NCBI RefSeq assembly: GCF_001625305.1
Contig: NW_017803113.1
Coordinates: 442,867-506,866 of the forward strand
Direction of reading: 5' to 3'
From: Branchiostoma belcheri
Lineage: Eukaryota > Chordata > Leptocardii > Amphioxiformes > Branchiostomatidae
DNA: 64,000 nt
Shown: in pieces, positions 46,124-57,355 of the stretch
How the letters are laid out: the number at the start of each line of letters is the position of its first letter
Numbering within the stretch: position 1 is the stretch's first letter
Translations under genes and position numbers: made by a program
The notes under the pieces: generated by a model
Databases searched by the model: none
What the model was told of the DNA's origin: nothing
What the model saw: only the letters and a program-made list of their open reading frames with translations

Positions 46124-46815
46124 CACCAGAAGGACTTGTGAAGGACTACTGCTACTACTACTGCTGCCAGTCAGTCTATATATACCAGGTGCTATATATA
46201 GCCATGTGCACATGAGCCTGGAATGTCCTAGCAGGAAGGCAATGTACATGTACAATTTGTGTTATGTAATCCTTTTATTTGTATGAGAGTCGTGGAATTT
46301 TAATGTTTTACTGACAGTAAAATATGTACGGAGCTCCACAATGTATTTTTTGCAATTTTGATAAAGAAAAGACACCCCTACGCCCCCCCCTGAGATATAA
46401 TGGAATATCCCTCACCCAGGAATTGAAGTACGAAATGTTAACTCGAAGCACGTCCCCCCCCCTACCCTCCAAGCAGAGGTTGTGGAGGAATGATCGTTAC
46501 CTTTTTATATATAGTTGTTGTTGTTTTTTTGTCGCTACCCCCACCGTCGGTGGCCGGCGACCTTCTCTGACTAATGGATACTGCCTGGCCAATTTGATAC
46601 TGTCTTTTTGCCACCGAAAGGGATCTGCTTGGAGATTACGTCCCCCCCCCCCCGTCACATAATGGAATATCCTTCACCCATGAGGAAGTAGTTTGAAGCA
46701 TACCCAGTCTACAAATTTTGTGGGCACAAAAAATTCTCGGAAGAAAAGAGACCCTACCTGACCTTTACAAGAAAGACTTTAGCAAGGGGGAAAAGATTTA
46801 ATTAGGCCAAAGTGT

Positions 46816-47007
46816 TAGCCTCCATAGCATGCCAGAAATGGGTTTTGGGGGTCTTCGGGAGCTTTTATGTGCTATTTTATCTGATTGCATATAGACAACA
46901 TAGCCGGCCTGGTTGAATTACCCTCGTTTTTTTTAGAACTGGGCTAATCAGTAAACAGCCGAAGACCACCAAACTCCCAGTTCTATAAGCCTGCTACGGA
47001 GGCTACC
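46816..47007. mobile_element. Short MITE with GTTAGCCTCCATAGCA ends
   Basis: GTTAGCCTCCATAGCATGCC and the inverse GGCTTATAG...CGGAGGCTACC form ends of about 45 nt including the GGTCTTCGG block. The left part recurs at 63940-64000, cut by the window end. Confidence 0.8.
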
Positions 47008-47022
47008 AGTGTGCCCGATATT

Positions 47023-47245
47023 GAAATGAAATGAAATACCTTTATTGTACATTCATGCCACGACGGGCTAGGTACAGGTCAAGATATGACAGACACATAA
47101 CAAATATATATGGAAAATTGGAGACAAAAGATGCACTACTTGACTTAGACATACATACATAAGGAACATACAAGGGTACTATACTAGGCTAATACATAGT
47201 GTTCCAGTCACTGAGCTAATACAGACAGGTCAACTTCTTCTCGAT
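47023..47245 (-). mobile_element. LINE 3' end, 5'-truncated
   Basis: On the minus strand the sequence ends TACAATAAAGGTATTTCATT followed by a TTCA-type tail. A sister copy with ~90 percent identity by eye is at 49346-49545. Confidence 0.75.
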
Positions 47246-48118
47246 ATTGTACCAGTGCAATACGCGTGACGTGCACGTGTCAACATTACCACCCTTATAT
47301 ACGTCATGTTTATTCTGGTGACATTTCCTGGTCGGAGTTTCCGACTTCTAGATCTCTACCGATATGCAGGTAGCAACTTCGGTTCCTGTAAAGCACCCCT
47401 TTGTCTACTAGTGGGAGATTTTTAGCGAACAAGTTGAGCAAATCGCGCATTTAGCAGGTGCCTTGTGGGCTTTGCCGGCAAGGGTTTGCCCCTATGACCC
47501 AAATATAACAGGTGTTTACACTCACAGCGACCTCATGCGATATTATGTTGAACTGCAGCTCGACATGTTTCAGACCGCCGAGGGAATTTTTACTCTCGTT
47601 CTCTTCTGAGAAAAATGGGTGTCTCTAAAATTGTGAACGTGACGTAACCCCTTAGCTCCCGTGCGCTTTTTAGACACACCCAAATATAAGTAGTACACAT
47701 TCAATGCAGCATGTCACATGCTTGCAACAAGAGGAGGAAATTAGTCACACAATATTCAAGGAAAGTTTCCGCCACACGAATTGGTTGTAACAAGATTTTC
47801 CGGCAGGAATTAGGATTTATGCGAAGAACGACTGCTTGATTGCCACGTCGGAAATTGCCACTTTCGGAAGTTGCTACAGAAGAAGCGAAGCTGCGCCTCT
47901 TTGCTACAAACAGGTGCGCCCGACGCGAACTGAACTTCCTTAACGGATGTGTGAACCTTGTGCGCCCTGCAGGTATATATGGATGGATTGTTACCGCTGT
48001 GTTGCTGCTTAAAACTCGACTTGCGGGAAACGCGTAGCCTCTACCAGGCTTCGGAGGAGTCTGAAAGGGGTAAAAACGTATCCAGCACCAATCTAGAAAG
48101 TTGAAGACGTTCATTGGA

Positions 48119-48319
48119 ATCTACCAGGCTTCAGAAGCGGCTGGAAGAGTAGAAATTGTCCAAATAGACAGAAAACATGCCGGGAGAGTTGGTCCGCGGA
48201 AGGAGTACATTTGGAGCGGCAAAGTGTACTCCTTTCAATAGCGGACCGACTCCCCTGGCATGTTATCTGTCTATTTGACCAATATCTACTCTTTCCAACC
48301 GCTTCTGAAGCCTGGTAGA
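48119..48319. mobile_element. Foldback element, CTACCAGGCTTC family
   Basis: Arms 48119-48197 and 48241-48319 are inverted copies (TCTACCAGGCTTCAGAAGCG; AGACAGAAAACATGCCGGG) around a 43-nt centre with its own small inverted repeat (AAGGAGTACA/TGTACTCCTT). Fragments of the family lie at 48035-48070, 48370-48395, 56030-56215 and 56235-56255. Confidence 0.88.
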
Positions 48320-48787
48320 GGCTAGGAAACTTTCGAGACTGGTGCTAGCAGCGTTTCTACTCTTTCAGTCGCTTGTGAAGCCTGGTAGAGGCTAGGAAGC
48401 GCCTCCAAATTTCGCGAAGGGTACCAAATACGTTTCTATATAGTGGACTCGCCGCGCCAATTGTACAACAGGCCAGGATGTGACCCTACTTCTACTTGGA
48501 ACCTCGATGCTTATCCTCGGGCATTCTTTGGTAGACGTGCGACGACTTCAGCACCCAACCAACCATTGCCATCGCTGGGTGGTTAGTAAGAATACTAGTA
48601 TTTTCACCGGATCGCGAAATTACTCTACGGATCTTCAGAACGCTGCAACGCACTGGATTATCGTCCGCGTGGAGGACTCCGGATTCGAAGGTAAGCTTTT
48701 TTTTTATTCCAACATATAATCACAACATTTTTCAACTTATATTATTGACGCCACCAACACAGGGGACAAATACATGACAATACAATA

Positions 48788-48932
48788 CTCATTTTCACCT
48801 GAGTTAAGTGAGGAAAGTCGTGTAAAGTGCCTTTCCCAAGGGGCACAAGATCGGTGGCATGTCAGGACTCGAACCCGGGACCTCTTGGTTCTGAGTCGAG
48901 CACTCTGCCGCTTCGCCACACGACCCCACATA
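48788..48932 (-). mobile_element. tRNA-derived SINE, family 1, best-preserved copy
   Basis: The minus strand reads GGTCGTGTGGCGAAGCGGCA, a GGTCCCGGGTTCGAGTCCTG box B, and a CACTTAACTCAGGTGAAAAT body. Confidence 0.9.
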
Positions 48933-49345
48933 AGCTTTTCTTCCTTTGACTTACACTTTCTTTTTCTTAAAAATTCTTGCCTCAATTAAAAGCCCCGCCA
49001 CAACTTTGGGAGCAAGAATGGAATTTACCCACAATGCAAGTGTTCAATCAGGTGGGAAAGATATGCACAATACGTGATCGCAATCCTCTCAAAAATTACA
49101 GGCAAACATTTTCGGCTTTATTTCGTGAAAAAAGGAGTTGTATTTAAGCGCAAAATGTTACTTTCCTGATTTGTACCATTACGCGTTTCTAATTTCCCGT
49201 CATCCTTACTTAAAGGAAGTGACGTCAAGGCATCCTGACTAAAGTACGCAAAGAAAAAACATGGCCAACGCCTATTGTCGGACAAACCGTTGAAACCGCC
49301 TTGAACAAACACATTTGCAAATATGTCACTTCTGACTGAATATAA

Positions 49346-49545
49346 ATGAAATGAAAGACCTTTATTGTACATTCATGCCACGACGGGCTAGGTACAGGTC
49401 AAGACTTAACAGACATATAACAAACGTGTAGAAAAGTGTAGACAAAAGATACACTACTTGACTTAGACATACATACATAAGGAACATATAAGGGTACTAC
49501 ACTAGGCTAATACAAAGTGTTCTAGTTACTGAGCTAATACAGAGT
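49346..49545 (-). mobile_element. LINE 3' end, 5'-truncated, second copy
   Basis: Same sequence as 47023-47245, including GGCTAGGTACAGGTCAAGA and CTTGACTTAGACATACATAC. Confidence 0.75.
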
Positions 49546-49549
49546 GGTC

Positions 49550-51334
49550 ACCTCGCTTTTTTGTACAATGGAAAATGTGGGAAGAGATCATGTTTGTGAT
49601 ACAGGGTTTGTCTAGACGCATCAAAAATATAAATATAAGACTTGTAGCTGGGTATTGGTCCCCAAATATATGCTGCTTGTGTATAGATAAATGCCTTCAA
49701 GATTCGGAGATACATTGTACACATATATAGAGGTGGTCTGATCATGTAACGTTACTTGGTCAATGTTAGGATACATAAATTTAAACTAAAAGACTCTATA
49801 AAATATTAATAATGCTATCGTCATACGGAAAAAAACTTATTTGGGATGATGTGCCATTTTCCACTCTTCTTTCTTTGACAATTTTCTACCAGAACTGGAA
49901 CACGAATGTAAAAGGTATTAGTTCGCTATCCCGAGGTGTTGTATTTTGACTGAAACTACATGTGTATATGCAAGACTGTGCATGAACTATTTTTAGTAGC
50001 CATGAGTTTCCTTGACAGAATGTGACATTTGCAGTTATGCCTCGTGTGAGAAAAGGGGTTTCCCCTCAACTATTTAATCGGTCATACAGTAAACACTGGG
50101 ATCTTTTTTCCTAGAAAATAGACTGCCAAGCTTGACATTACCAAGTAAAACTAACAAACGGGGAAGCACCGAACTGCACTCAAACCTGCCCGATAAAATG
50201 TGGACAGGTGATAACTATACTATAACAGTTACTATACACTGTGAGATCGTTAGGAGCCGGACTTCTCAGGACTTTTAAACAGTTCATTAGGTGCAGGACT
50301 TGACACAGTTGATGTTTAGGATGTTTTAATTAGTAATAGTTTATGTACTGTGTATTTGTTGTGTGTATTTTATGTGTATCCAGGATTACCTGAAAAGCAG
50401 ACCAAAATGGCCTGAGCTGTAATTACTGGTTAAATAAATAAATTGAATTGAATACTATAGACAGGGTTCTTAATGCTTAAAGCTTGTGTCAATGGGGAAA
50501 ATTATGTAAGGGACTGCCAAAAGTAGTCATAATTGCCAGGTAGTACTTTAATATGTAGAGGTGTCCACTTGTGCAGGTTTGACTGTACATGTTTGCCCTC
50601 TGATGGATCTTTGGAAGACATTCGTGCATGAAATAACTGGCCAACCTACATATATAAAACTGATAGCGACAATGACAGTTTTTTTGGTCACTACTTTTCT
50701 AGATTTCTTTTTGTGTTGCCCCTTTCTTTCTCCACTCTTAAGTTTGTACATTTGATTTACTTTATTCGCTAGGTTTCTATATTGCCTAGGCAACTTCATT
50801 CTCTATATTACTACTTTGGGGATGGAGCAAATTAAGTTTGATTTGCTGGTAGATTTACTATTACGAAAACAAGAATGATGAGCACACAATCTGATAATTT
50901 TCTTTTTAATCGGGTAAACTTTGTTTCATCCTAAAATACCACATCAGATACTGTTATATACACTGTAGTCAGGATACGTAAAATTGGTGAAAACTCAATA
51001 CAACACAAACTATTTACAATATTACTTTAATGACAACCATACTAGGGTGTGTACCAAACCTAGATTATTTCTCAGCATTTTCGAACATTAACATCAAGAG
51101 GATTCTTCTTATGGATGTATAAATACACATTTCAAGGGCTATCACCTCTACTTTTAAAGCTTTACATATTTCTTTCAGTCTTCCTTATTAAAAAAGTACT
51201 ACAGACGAAAAACGCAATAACTACTTTTATACTTGATAACAGTTGTCACAAGCAACTTCCTCAGTTATCTGATTAAAAATCTTTTTAAGAACTAAATAAA
51301 TATGATAAATAATCAAGGTTAGCTAGGAAAAATC
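49550..51334. other. Intergenic stretch, little recognised
   Basis: Only a LINE-like 3' tail (50330-50455, ending TAAATAAATAAATTGAATTG) is recognised. Frames are short and AT-rich. I see no supported gene. Confidence 0.6.
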
Positions 51335-51500
51335 TGTACCTGTATTGTCGTATAACCGCTCTTTGGCGTAACACACCAGCTTCGCAGGCACGCGGCGCGG
51401 CGGCATCTAGCTATATCACACCGAGCGACTTGTTACACTCAATCTTTGCACATTTAATTGCAGGAGTGTTTAAAGCTTCCTAGTGATGATGCCCAAAAAG
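51335..51500 (-). mobile_element. LINE 3' end with one 50-bp tail unit
   Basis: CAGCTTCGCAGGCACGCGGC to TTGCACATTTAATTGCAGGA matches 59465-59555 in the same orientation. Confidence 0.85.
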
Positions 51501-51886
51501 GTGTAGTTGTATTTATGTTGGCTGTTAGCCTTGTGCCATCCTGAATATAAAATTTCAGACAATGAGCTATCCTAGGTTTTGAAAATGTGCTATTTATCTT
51601 GTCATTCCTGTAAGATCAGGCTGTTTTTTCATAATTCACCTTAACTACTTTGCATCTGCAATGTTCTCCAATTGTCTTCTTAAATTGTCTTCTTGTGCTG
51701 TACAAGTGTCGGCATGTACAAAATGAGCTGTGTAATTTGAGTCCGTCGTCACTTGCTCCAGTTCATCAATGTACTTGATTATGTTTTACGAGTAAAACAA
51801 GGGCGTTATTTAACCTTATAAATAAACATTTTTCCTTGTGCTGTGCAAGTGGTGGTGTGTAACGTTAAGCTATAGCTTGAGTGTGA

Positions 51887-54800
51887 CTAGGGAGAATACC
51901 GCGGATTAACACACGTACAGCCGACCGCCACGTCCACCCACTCGTTCCTGTATCTGTATCCTCGTCCGGACTTCTTCTTTTTCCTCCTGGAGACCAACTT
52001 CTGTATCGTCACAGGAACGCAGACGTAGTTGTAGTTCTGTCGGCCGGTTGTCGTGTCCAGACACGCAGTGCATCGGCACCTGGCCTGGAGAATGTCGTAG
52101 GGGAATCGGTCGGGGTCGTGGTCTATGTAGTACGACCACGGGCAGACCGATCTCACGTTCAAGGGCAAGTTGGGAGAATTCGTGGTGCGGTTTTCGGGGC
52201 AACTATCAAGCGGCACTTTTGGGGACACACTCTCTTTGTGGCTGTTGTTGACGGTTCCGAAAACGGCCTGTTTACGGGTGGTAGAGTTGTTATGTGAAGG
52301 TGGGCTAGTTACAGGTGTTACAACAACAACATCTTCTTTATTAGATAGCGTTTTCGTCAGATGGTGTTTTACCTGTCTCAGTTGGCCTTTTCTCCCTTTA
52401 CTTTTGGATGCATTGTGCCTACGCCTCTTTCTTCCTCGCCTACGGAAACATTGCCTTCTTCTCTTTCTTGCTATCAGACGCCTGGAATGTCTTCTCGAAG
52501 AGTTGACAGTTTGGGTTGAGTTGTAGCTGTCAACACCGTTTTGAGATGTTATGTTGGTATTTCTGAAATAAGAGAGTTTGCCGTCGTCTTCATATATCTC
52601 TCCTTTGAAATGACCAACGTTCTGTTGGTTGTTGTTAGCTGCATCCATCTGTTGTGTCTGCTTAGCATCTTTCTGAAAAGCACACTTGCGTCGGTTTGAT
52701 CTTGAACCTTGCCTGGTGGTCCTTATTGAAGAGCCCGTCCTCTTTCTAGTATGACGATCTTTTCGGGTTCTCTTCGCCATATTTCTGCTCTCTGTCCTCC
52801 TTCTGTCTTTTCTCTTGTCTCTATCCGCCTCTGGCCTTCTGTCTTTTTCCTTGTCTTTCTCTGTCTTCCCTCTTTCCTTCTCCTTGCCTTTCTCTGCCCT
52901 CCTGTCGTCTTTCTCCGTTTTTCGTCTTTCTTTCTCGTTGTCTTGCTCTGTCTTTCTCCTGTGTTTCTCGTCGTCTTTCTTCGTCTTTCTTCTATCTTTC
53001 TCCTCGCCTTTCTTCGTCGCCCTTCTGCCTTTCTCCGTCTTCCCTCTTTCCTTCTCTTCGTCTTTCTCCACCTTCCCTTTGTCTTTCTCTGTCTTCCTTT
53101 TGTCTTTCTCTGTCTCCCTTCTGCCTTTCTCGTCGTCTTCCTTCGTTTTCCCAGACTGTGTTGTCTTCCCCCCTTTCTCAGTAGCGTTGGACTGTGGCTC
53201 TCCAAGACGGAAGCCTGGTGGGTGGTCGCCCTGTTGCTGCTTTCTTGCTCTTGTGGGCCCGTGTCCTCTCCGTAACCCTTTGACTTCGTCCAACACGGCT
53301 ATGTCACTCGGTGTGACAGATATCTCAGTCGATTGAGTATTATAGTGGTTACGGTCAGAGTGGGTTTGCGTTGCCTTTTCTTTAGTGTGGGTGCCATGTC
53401 TTCCTCTTTCAGTTGTACAATTTTTGTCCGTGCCGCACCGACTTTTAAAACGTTGTGTTTCTCCGTTGTTATACTGAAAATCTGGCTTAATCTGAATATC
53501 TAAGCTGTTTTCTGTGTCGACGTGAATTTTCCTTTCTTTGCCATATCTAGTCTCAACAGTTGAAATGTCCAGTTTCCCAACATGGTGTGTGGACGTTCGT
53601 CCACTGTCTTTGCCACCGCTTTTGCCTGTTTCGTTCGGAATGGTCGTAGGGTTCATTTTCAGAGTGTTCCTTGACACGACGCGATCGCTATTGAGTTCCA
53701 TGATCCGTGGTGCAGGGTTATTTCTGTCAAAAGTTTCCTTGTCTTTTGTTTTCCGCCTAGAGAAGGGGCTTGTGGTGGGTAACTCCCTTCCCAGTCCGGC
53801 ATTGTAATCATGACCAGATCTATGTCCTTTCGTGTGGATAGTGGGAGAAGTTAGCTCTTTCCCTGAGTTTTTTTCTGCTACAGAAACTCGTGGTTCACCC
53901 TTAAGCCCTTTACCATTTGTAAGATCTCTCAATTTCTTCGCGAGATTTTGCTTGAAGACTTTTCTATGGATTTGTTCATCTTCATTAGGGGGAGGGGCGT
54001 TGGGAGGAAAAATGGCGGCCATGTTGGTCACCTGTTCGGTTTTTGAGCTCAGTTTGAACCTTGGTTTGCTTTTGGCGGGTTCGTTTCCAAAGAGATATCT
54101 GCTTGTACCAGGCTTCTCTGGTGTGTTTAGGCCCAAATTATTCAAGAAATTGTTGGCATCGTTTAATTCAGTAGCTTCGCGCGCGTTTTCAAGAAGATTG
54201 GCGTCGACGCCTGTGACTGCTGCCACGTTTTTCTCTGACCTCCTTTTAATAGCGTTCTTTCTTTGGACATGACTAAGCTGCGGGTTGTTGTTGTCAGCCA
54301 TGTTCCCAGAAGAAAAATCCCCCTCGTTTTCCCTGAGGGGCGCTTCTGAGAAAGTTTGCAAGCTTCCTGGGTCTGTACTTATGTACAGCACTGCCGATAT
54401 GCCAAGGAGACACACCAGGGACCCCAACACCTGCGGAAAACATCAGGAATGAGTTACCATGTAACGTTACGTGGAAGAGATCTGGAATATACGCATCATG
54501 GCACGTGTGTATGTCTCGGTTTTTGCAAAGCGTTAACTTTATGTTCATGCAGGTTTCAAATTTTAAGTAACAATAACGATAACTCTAATCTACACTAGTA
54601 GCTGCTCATTTTACATGGGTTGTTAAGTGCTTAATTTTTTTTCGCACACCTTAATTTAGAGATGTTTATACACGCTGCAAAACTGCTGCATCATTTTGAA
54701 GAAATATCCGCTTTTCCAGAGGAAAATAAACTTCCAGAATTTTCCCAGGGTTATTACCAGCTATCAGCAAGTTCCTCTTTTTCCTTGCACATCGAAGTAC

Positions 54801-54961
54801 ATTTATAATTCTAGATGCTAGAACCATATGCATTTTGTTTTCTTAATCCCTGGGGTCGCAGTTAACGTTGCTTCAAAAACTGCACCACGGGCAATCTTGC
54901 CTAGCTCGCTCTTCGAACATTACTACACTTTACTCACCTTGGACTTCGGCAATACCTTCAT
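51887..54961 (-). CDS. IL-17 family cytokine with a giant charged pro-region, 2 exons
   Basis: Exon 1 (54938-54961) encodes MKVLPKSK and ends at a GTGAGT donor; exon 2 (51887-54430) starts after TTTTCCGCAG, in phase, giving 855 residues. The N-terminus (VLGSLVCLLGISAVLYIS) is a signal peptide or signal anchor. The last 104 residues are a clear IL-17 domain: RSVCPWSYYIDHDPDRFPYD, ILQARCRCTAC, YVCVPVTIQKLVSRR and WVDVAVGCTCV, with eight Cys at family-like spacing. Between them lie ~720 residues that are low in Cys and highly charged, with a KDxEKxRRKTEKD-type repeat block around residues 420-560 and very basic clusters (RRHSRRLIARKRRR, RRRGRKRRR) about 95-125 residues before the cytokine core. 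Usual IL-17 precursors are 150-250 residues. The basic clusters suit furin-like cleavage, which is inference. The role should be receptor-mediated mucosal or immune signalling. Confidence 0.9.
51890..52201 (-). CDS. IL-17 cytokine domain (C-terminal 104 residues)
   Basis: Residues 752-855 of the precursor. Human IL-17A aligns at W-x(6)-DPERYP, EAKCRHLGC, SVPIQQEILVLRR and VSVGCTCV. The four Cys of the IL-17 cystine-knot-like fold are present (ARCRCTAC and GCTC positions), plus an additional pair (CPEN, VCPW) and one in YVCVPV. A basic loop RRKKKKSGRGYRYR replaces the vertebrate REPPHCPNSFR loop. Confidence 0.95.
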
Positions 54962-55140
54962 GGTGTCAGCAGGAAAGTTCGAGCGACACTTGAGAGGAAA
55001 GGACAATCATTATTCATGAGAGAGCGTTGCTAGTGGGTCCTGTAGCAAGTGTCTAGACTTCTCGCGTCACGTCCATACTACTAGCATTACTGACTTTTAG
55101 CAGCGTCACGTGAGCGAGCTGCAATGACGTGGACATGTAC
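54962..55140 (-). promoter_or_regulatory. Probable proximal promoter of the IL-17 gene
   Basis: This is the flank immediately 5' of the inferred start codon. I see no TATA box in the expected position and no confident factor site. Confidence 0.3.
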
Positions 55141-55296
55141 GCTGCTGGGTCGGGGACAAAGGTACTGTGGCCCAAAGGTACAAATGAGCAACACATTGAC
55201 ATTTTGTACTTTGGGTGCGCTGCTGGGTCGGGGACAAAGGTACTGTGGCCCACAGGTACAAATGAGCAACACATTGACATTTTGTACTTTGGGTGC
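55141..55296. repeat. 78-bp tandem duplication upstream of the IL-17 gene
   Basis: Two copies starting GCTGCTGGGTCGGGGACAAA (55141 and 55219) differ at one visible position (CCCAAAGG versus CCCACAGG) and lie about 180-330 nt upstream of the start codon. Confidence 0.96.
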
Positions 55297-55435
55297 GTCT
55301 ACAACCCTACGGTACGTGGGCTCGTGTGGCATCTGATTTCTATAGATAGCGTTTGTCTGCTACACACAGCCTTCTTGTCTGACATCTATAGAACTGGAAT
55401 AAAAAGGAAATAGAAGAAGTGCTCTCGTTCTTTTT

Positions 55436-55517
55436 ATTTAAATTAAATTAAATTAAATTAAATTAAATTAAATTAAATTAAATTAAATTAAATTAAATTA
55501 AATTAAATTAAATTAAT
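55436..55517. repeat. AAATT pentamer microsatellite
   Basis: Sixteen near-perfect units of AAATT. Confidence 0.98.
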
Positions 55518-56928
55518 GCCGACTTCGTATTTAATATTCCGATGGCTCTCAGTGACACAAGATGAATATAAGATAAGATAAGATTTTAAACTAATCTCCA
55601 AGAAGATGTGGGGTGGAGGATCGTAACTTCTGACAACTGCCCCCCCCCAACCTGCTGTGAATAGGGGCTCAGGGTGGAACAGAAACACTGTGATTGACAA
55701 GACGTGTCCCTTGATCTCCAAGCATGTGTTCAATGAATGGAAAGACTGTGACTTCTTCGACGTACCGTTTTCTGATAGCTATATCAAAAAAATATGTCAA
55801 ATCAAATTGTACAGCAAGACACAATTTAGCCTATGGCTACAAGGTCTTGTTTTGTTTTCACAAATAAACCATTTGATTGATTGATTGATTGATTGATATA
55901 GCCGAACAAGAACAGAGAACGCAACAGTTTAGCCTGCTTGGAGAGTGAGGTGGGTGGCTGTAGGAAAAGAATTTCAGTCGGAAAACTTTGCCATCTTCCA
56001 CCCCAACATCTGCTTCGAGATTACTTTTTAGTAGCCTCTACCAGGCTTCGGGAGAAGGCTGGGAAAGAGTAGAAATCGGTCAAATAGAGAGGAGCCGAGG
56101 GAGTTGGTCTGCTAGAGAGTTATGTAGCCTCTACCAGGCTTCGGGAGACGGTTGGGAAAGAGTAGAAATCGGTCAAATAGAGAGGAGCCGAGGGAGTTGG
56201 TCTGTTAGAGAGAATTCGAACATTTTGCCGCTCCCGCAGCCTGGTAGAGGCTAACTTACATGCCCGTAGCCAGGATTTTGAATGGTGTGGGGGGGTTCTT
56301 CCCAGTGTGTGAGGGACCAGTGAGCGCCGTAGGCGCGAGGCGAGCGCCGAATGCGCGAGGTTCCTAGGGGGGTTCGGGGGCATGCTCCCCCGGAAAATTT
56401 TGAAAAATGAACCTTCTGAAATGGCATTTCCTGCGTTTTTGAGAGGATTTCAAAGAAAAAAAAAATCAGAGATGACGTTTTATTCAACGACAAAGTAGGC
56501 AGTTTTATACGATTCCAGCCACGCAGGTGATACGAATCAGTCCATCTAAAGAAAAATCTTGGACCTTTAGATAAAAAGTGGACCAAAAAGAGGACCTTTG
56601 AGCCTTGTGGGGGGGTTCTTCCTCCTGGCTACGGGCACTTTTTAGCGCTTCAAGGCTTCCTCAAGCGGCGGATGGCGGATTTCGATCGAGTGCTGGCGGA
56701 CTTTTTTCCGCGGGATGGATCGGCGGCGTTTTTTCGCTTCCTCCACTTGTTGAGCAGTGCTGCCCAGCGAGCCTGCTGGCCTTTCACCGAACTCCGTGGC
56801 GGCAGGTCTCGGTCGGACGGAGACTCGGCGCGATCTTGCGGAGGGTGTTTCCCACTGACCGGTTGGTCATCTGCGTCAATACACCAGAAAATAGCTTCAT
56901 CAGGTTGGTAAGGTATAGGATACAATTA
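55518..56928. other. Intergenic repeat-rich stretch
   Basis: A LINE-like tail ends at ATTTGATTGATTGATTGATT (55869-55895). Two tandem ~80-nt units of the CTACCAGGCTTCGGGAGA foldback family follow (56034 and 56128). A GC-rich piece at 56270-56640 is flanked by TGCCCGTAGCCAGGA and its inverse TCCTGGCTACGGGCA, so it is another ~370 bp inverted-end element. No supported gene. Confidence 0.7.
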
Positions 56929-57155
56929 GGAGTTTTCTTTTACACAACTAAGATAGTTACCTTGCTGGGACGAGGGGGGGAGGGGGGACAAGCTCAGCCA
57001 CGTTTTGGATGGCATCCTCGCCGCAAAAGCGCCACATACATCAGCTATATGTAGCGGTGAGAAGCAGTACTCCAGTCAGAAGCTCTGAGGAAGGTGTCTG
57101 GCAGACACCGAAACGTCAGCAAGGTAAATATCTTGGTTGCGTAAAAGAAAACTCT
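56929..57155. mobile_element. Hammerhead-like MITE family, copy 3
   Basis: GAGTTTTCTTTTACACAACT and the inverse GTTGCGTAAAAGAAAACTC bound ~227 bp. The right TIR is preceded by CTGAGGA, a perfect 8-bp hairpin (GGTGTCTG/CAGACACC) and GAAACGTC. Confidence 0.85.
57085..57117 (+). ncRNA. Hammerhead-ribozyme-like core motif
   Basis: CTGAGGA, an unpaired A, a 17-nt perfect hairpin, then GAAAC and a GTC triplet match the order of a minimal type I hammerhead (CUGANGA, stem II, GAAA, short stem III, UH). The extra A at the base of stem II and the short stem III make activity uncertain. Confidence 0.35.
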
Positions 57156-57355
57156 TGCATCCTGCGTCAATACAATACGATACATTACAATATGACTTTA
57201 TTAGTTTGACGTACAAATGTAGTTGTGAAACTGAATTTAAAACCGATTTACATGAAAAATTATCTAGATTTGAACATATTCATTTACAAGCTTTCAAAGA
57301 TGTTGATGCTAATTAATTCTGGTTGAGGAGTTTATATACTAAGTATGTACTTTAA

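Noticed and set aside
47701-48114. Minus-strand 137-codon frame
   Set aside because: It overlaps foldback repeat sequence and has no signal, domain or splice support.
48478-48690. A possible first coding exon with a signal-peptide-like start and a GTAAGC donor, after a TATATAG at 48436
   Set aside because: The ATG at 48478 is followed at once by TGA; the open frame has no good start, no family match and no matching downstream exon was found.
52751-53336. Plus-strand frames of about 174 codons rich in Phe/Ser/Leu
   Set aside because: Antisense shadow of the Lys/Glu/Arg-rich IL-17 pro-region; codon bias explains the lack of stops.
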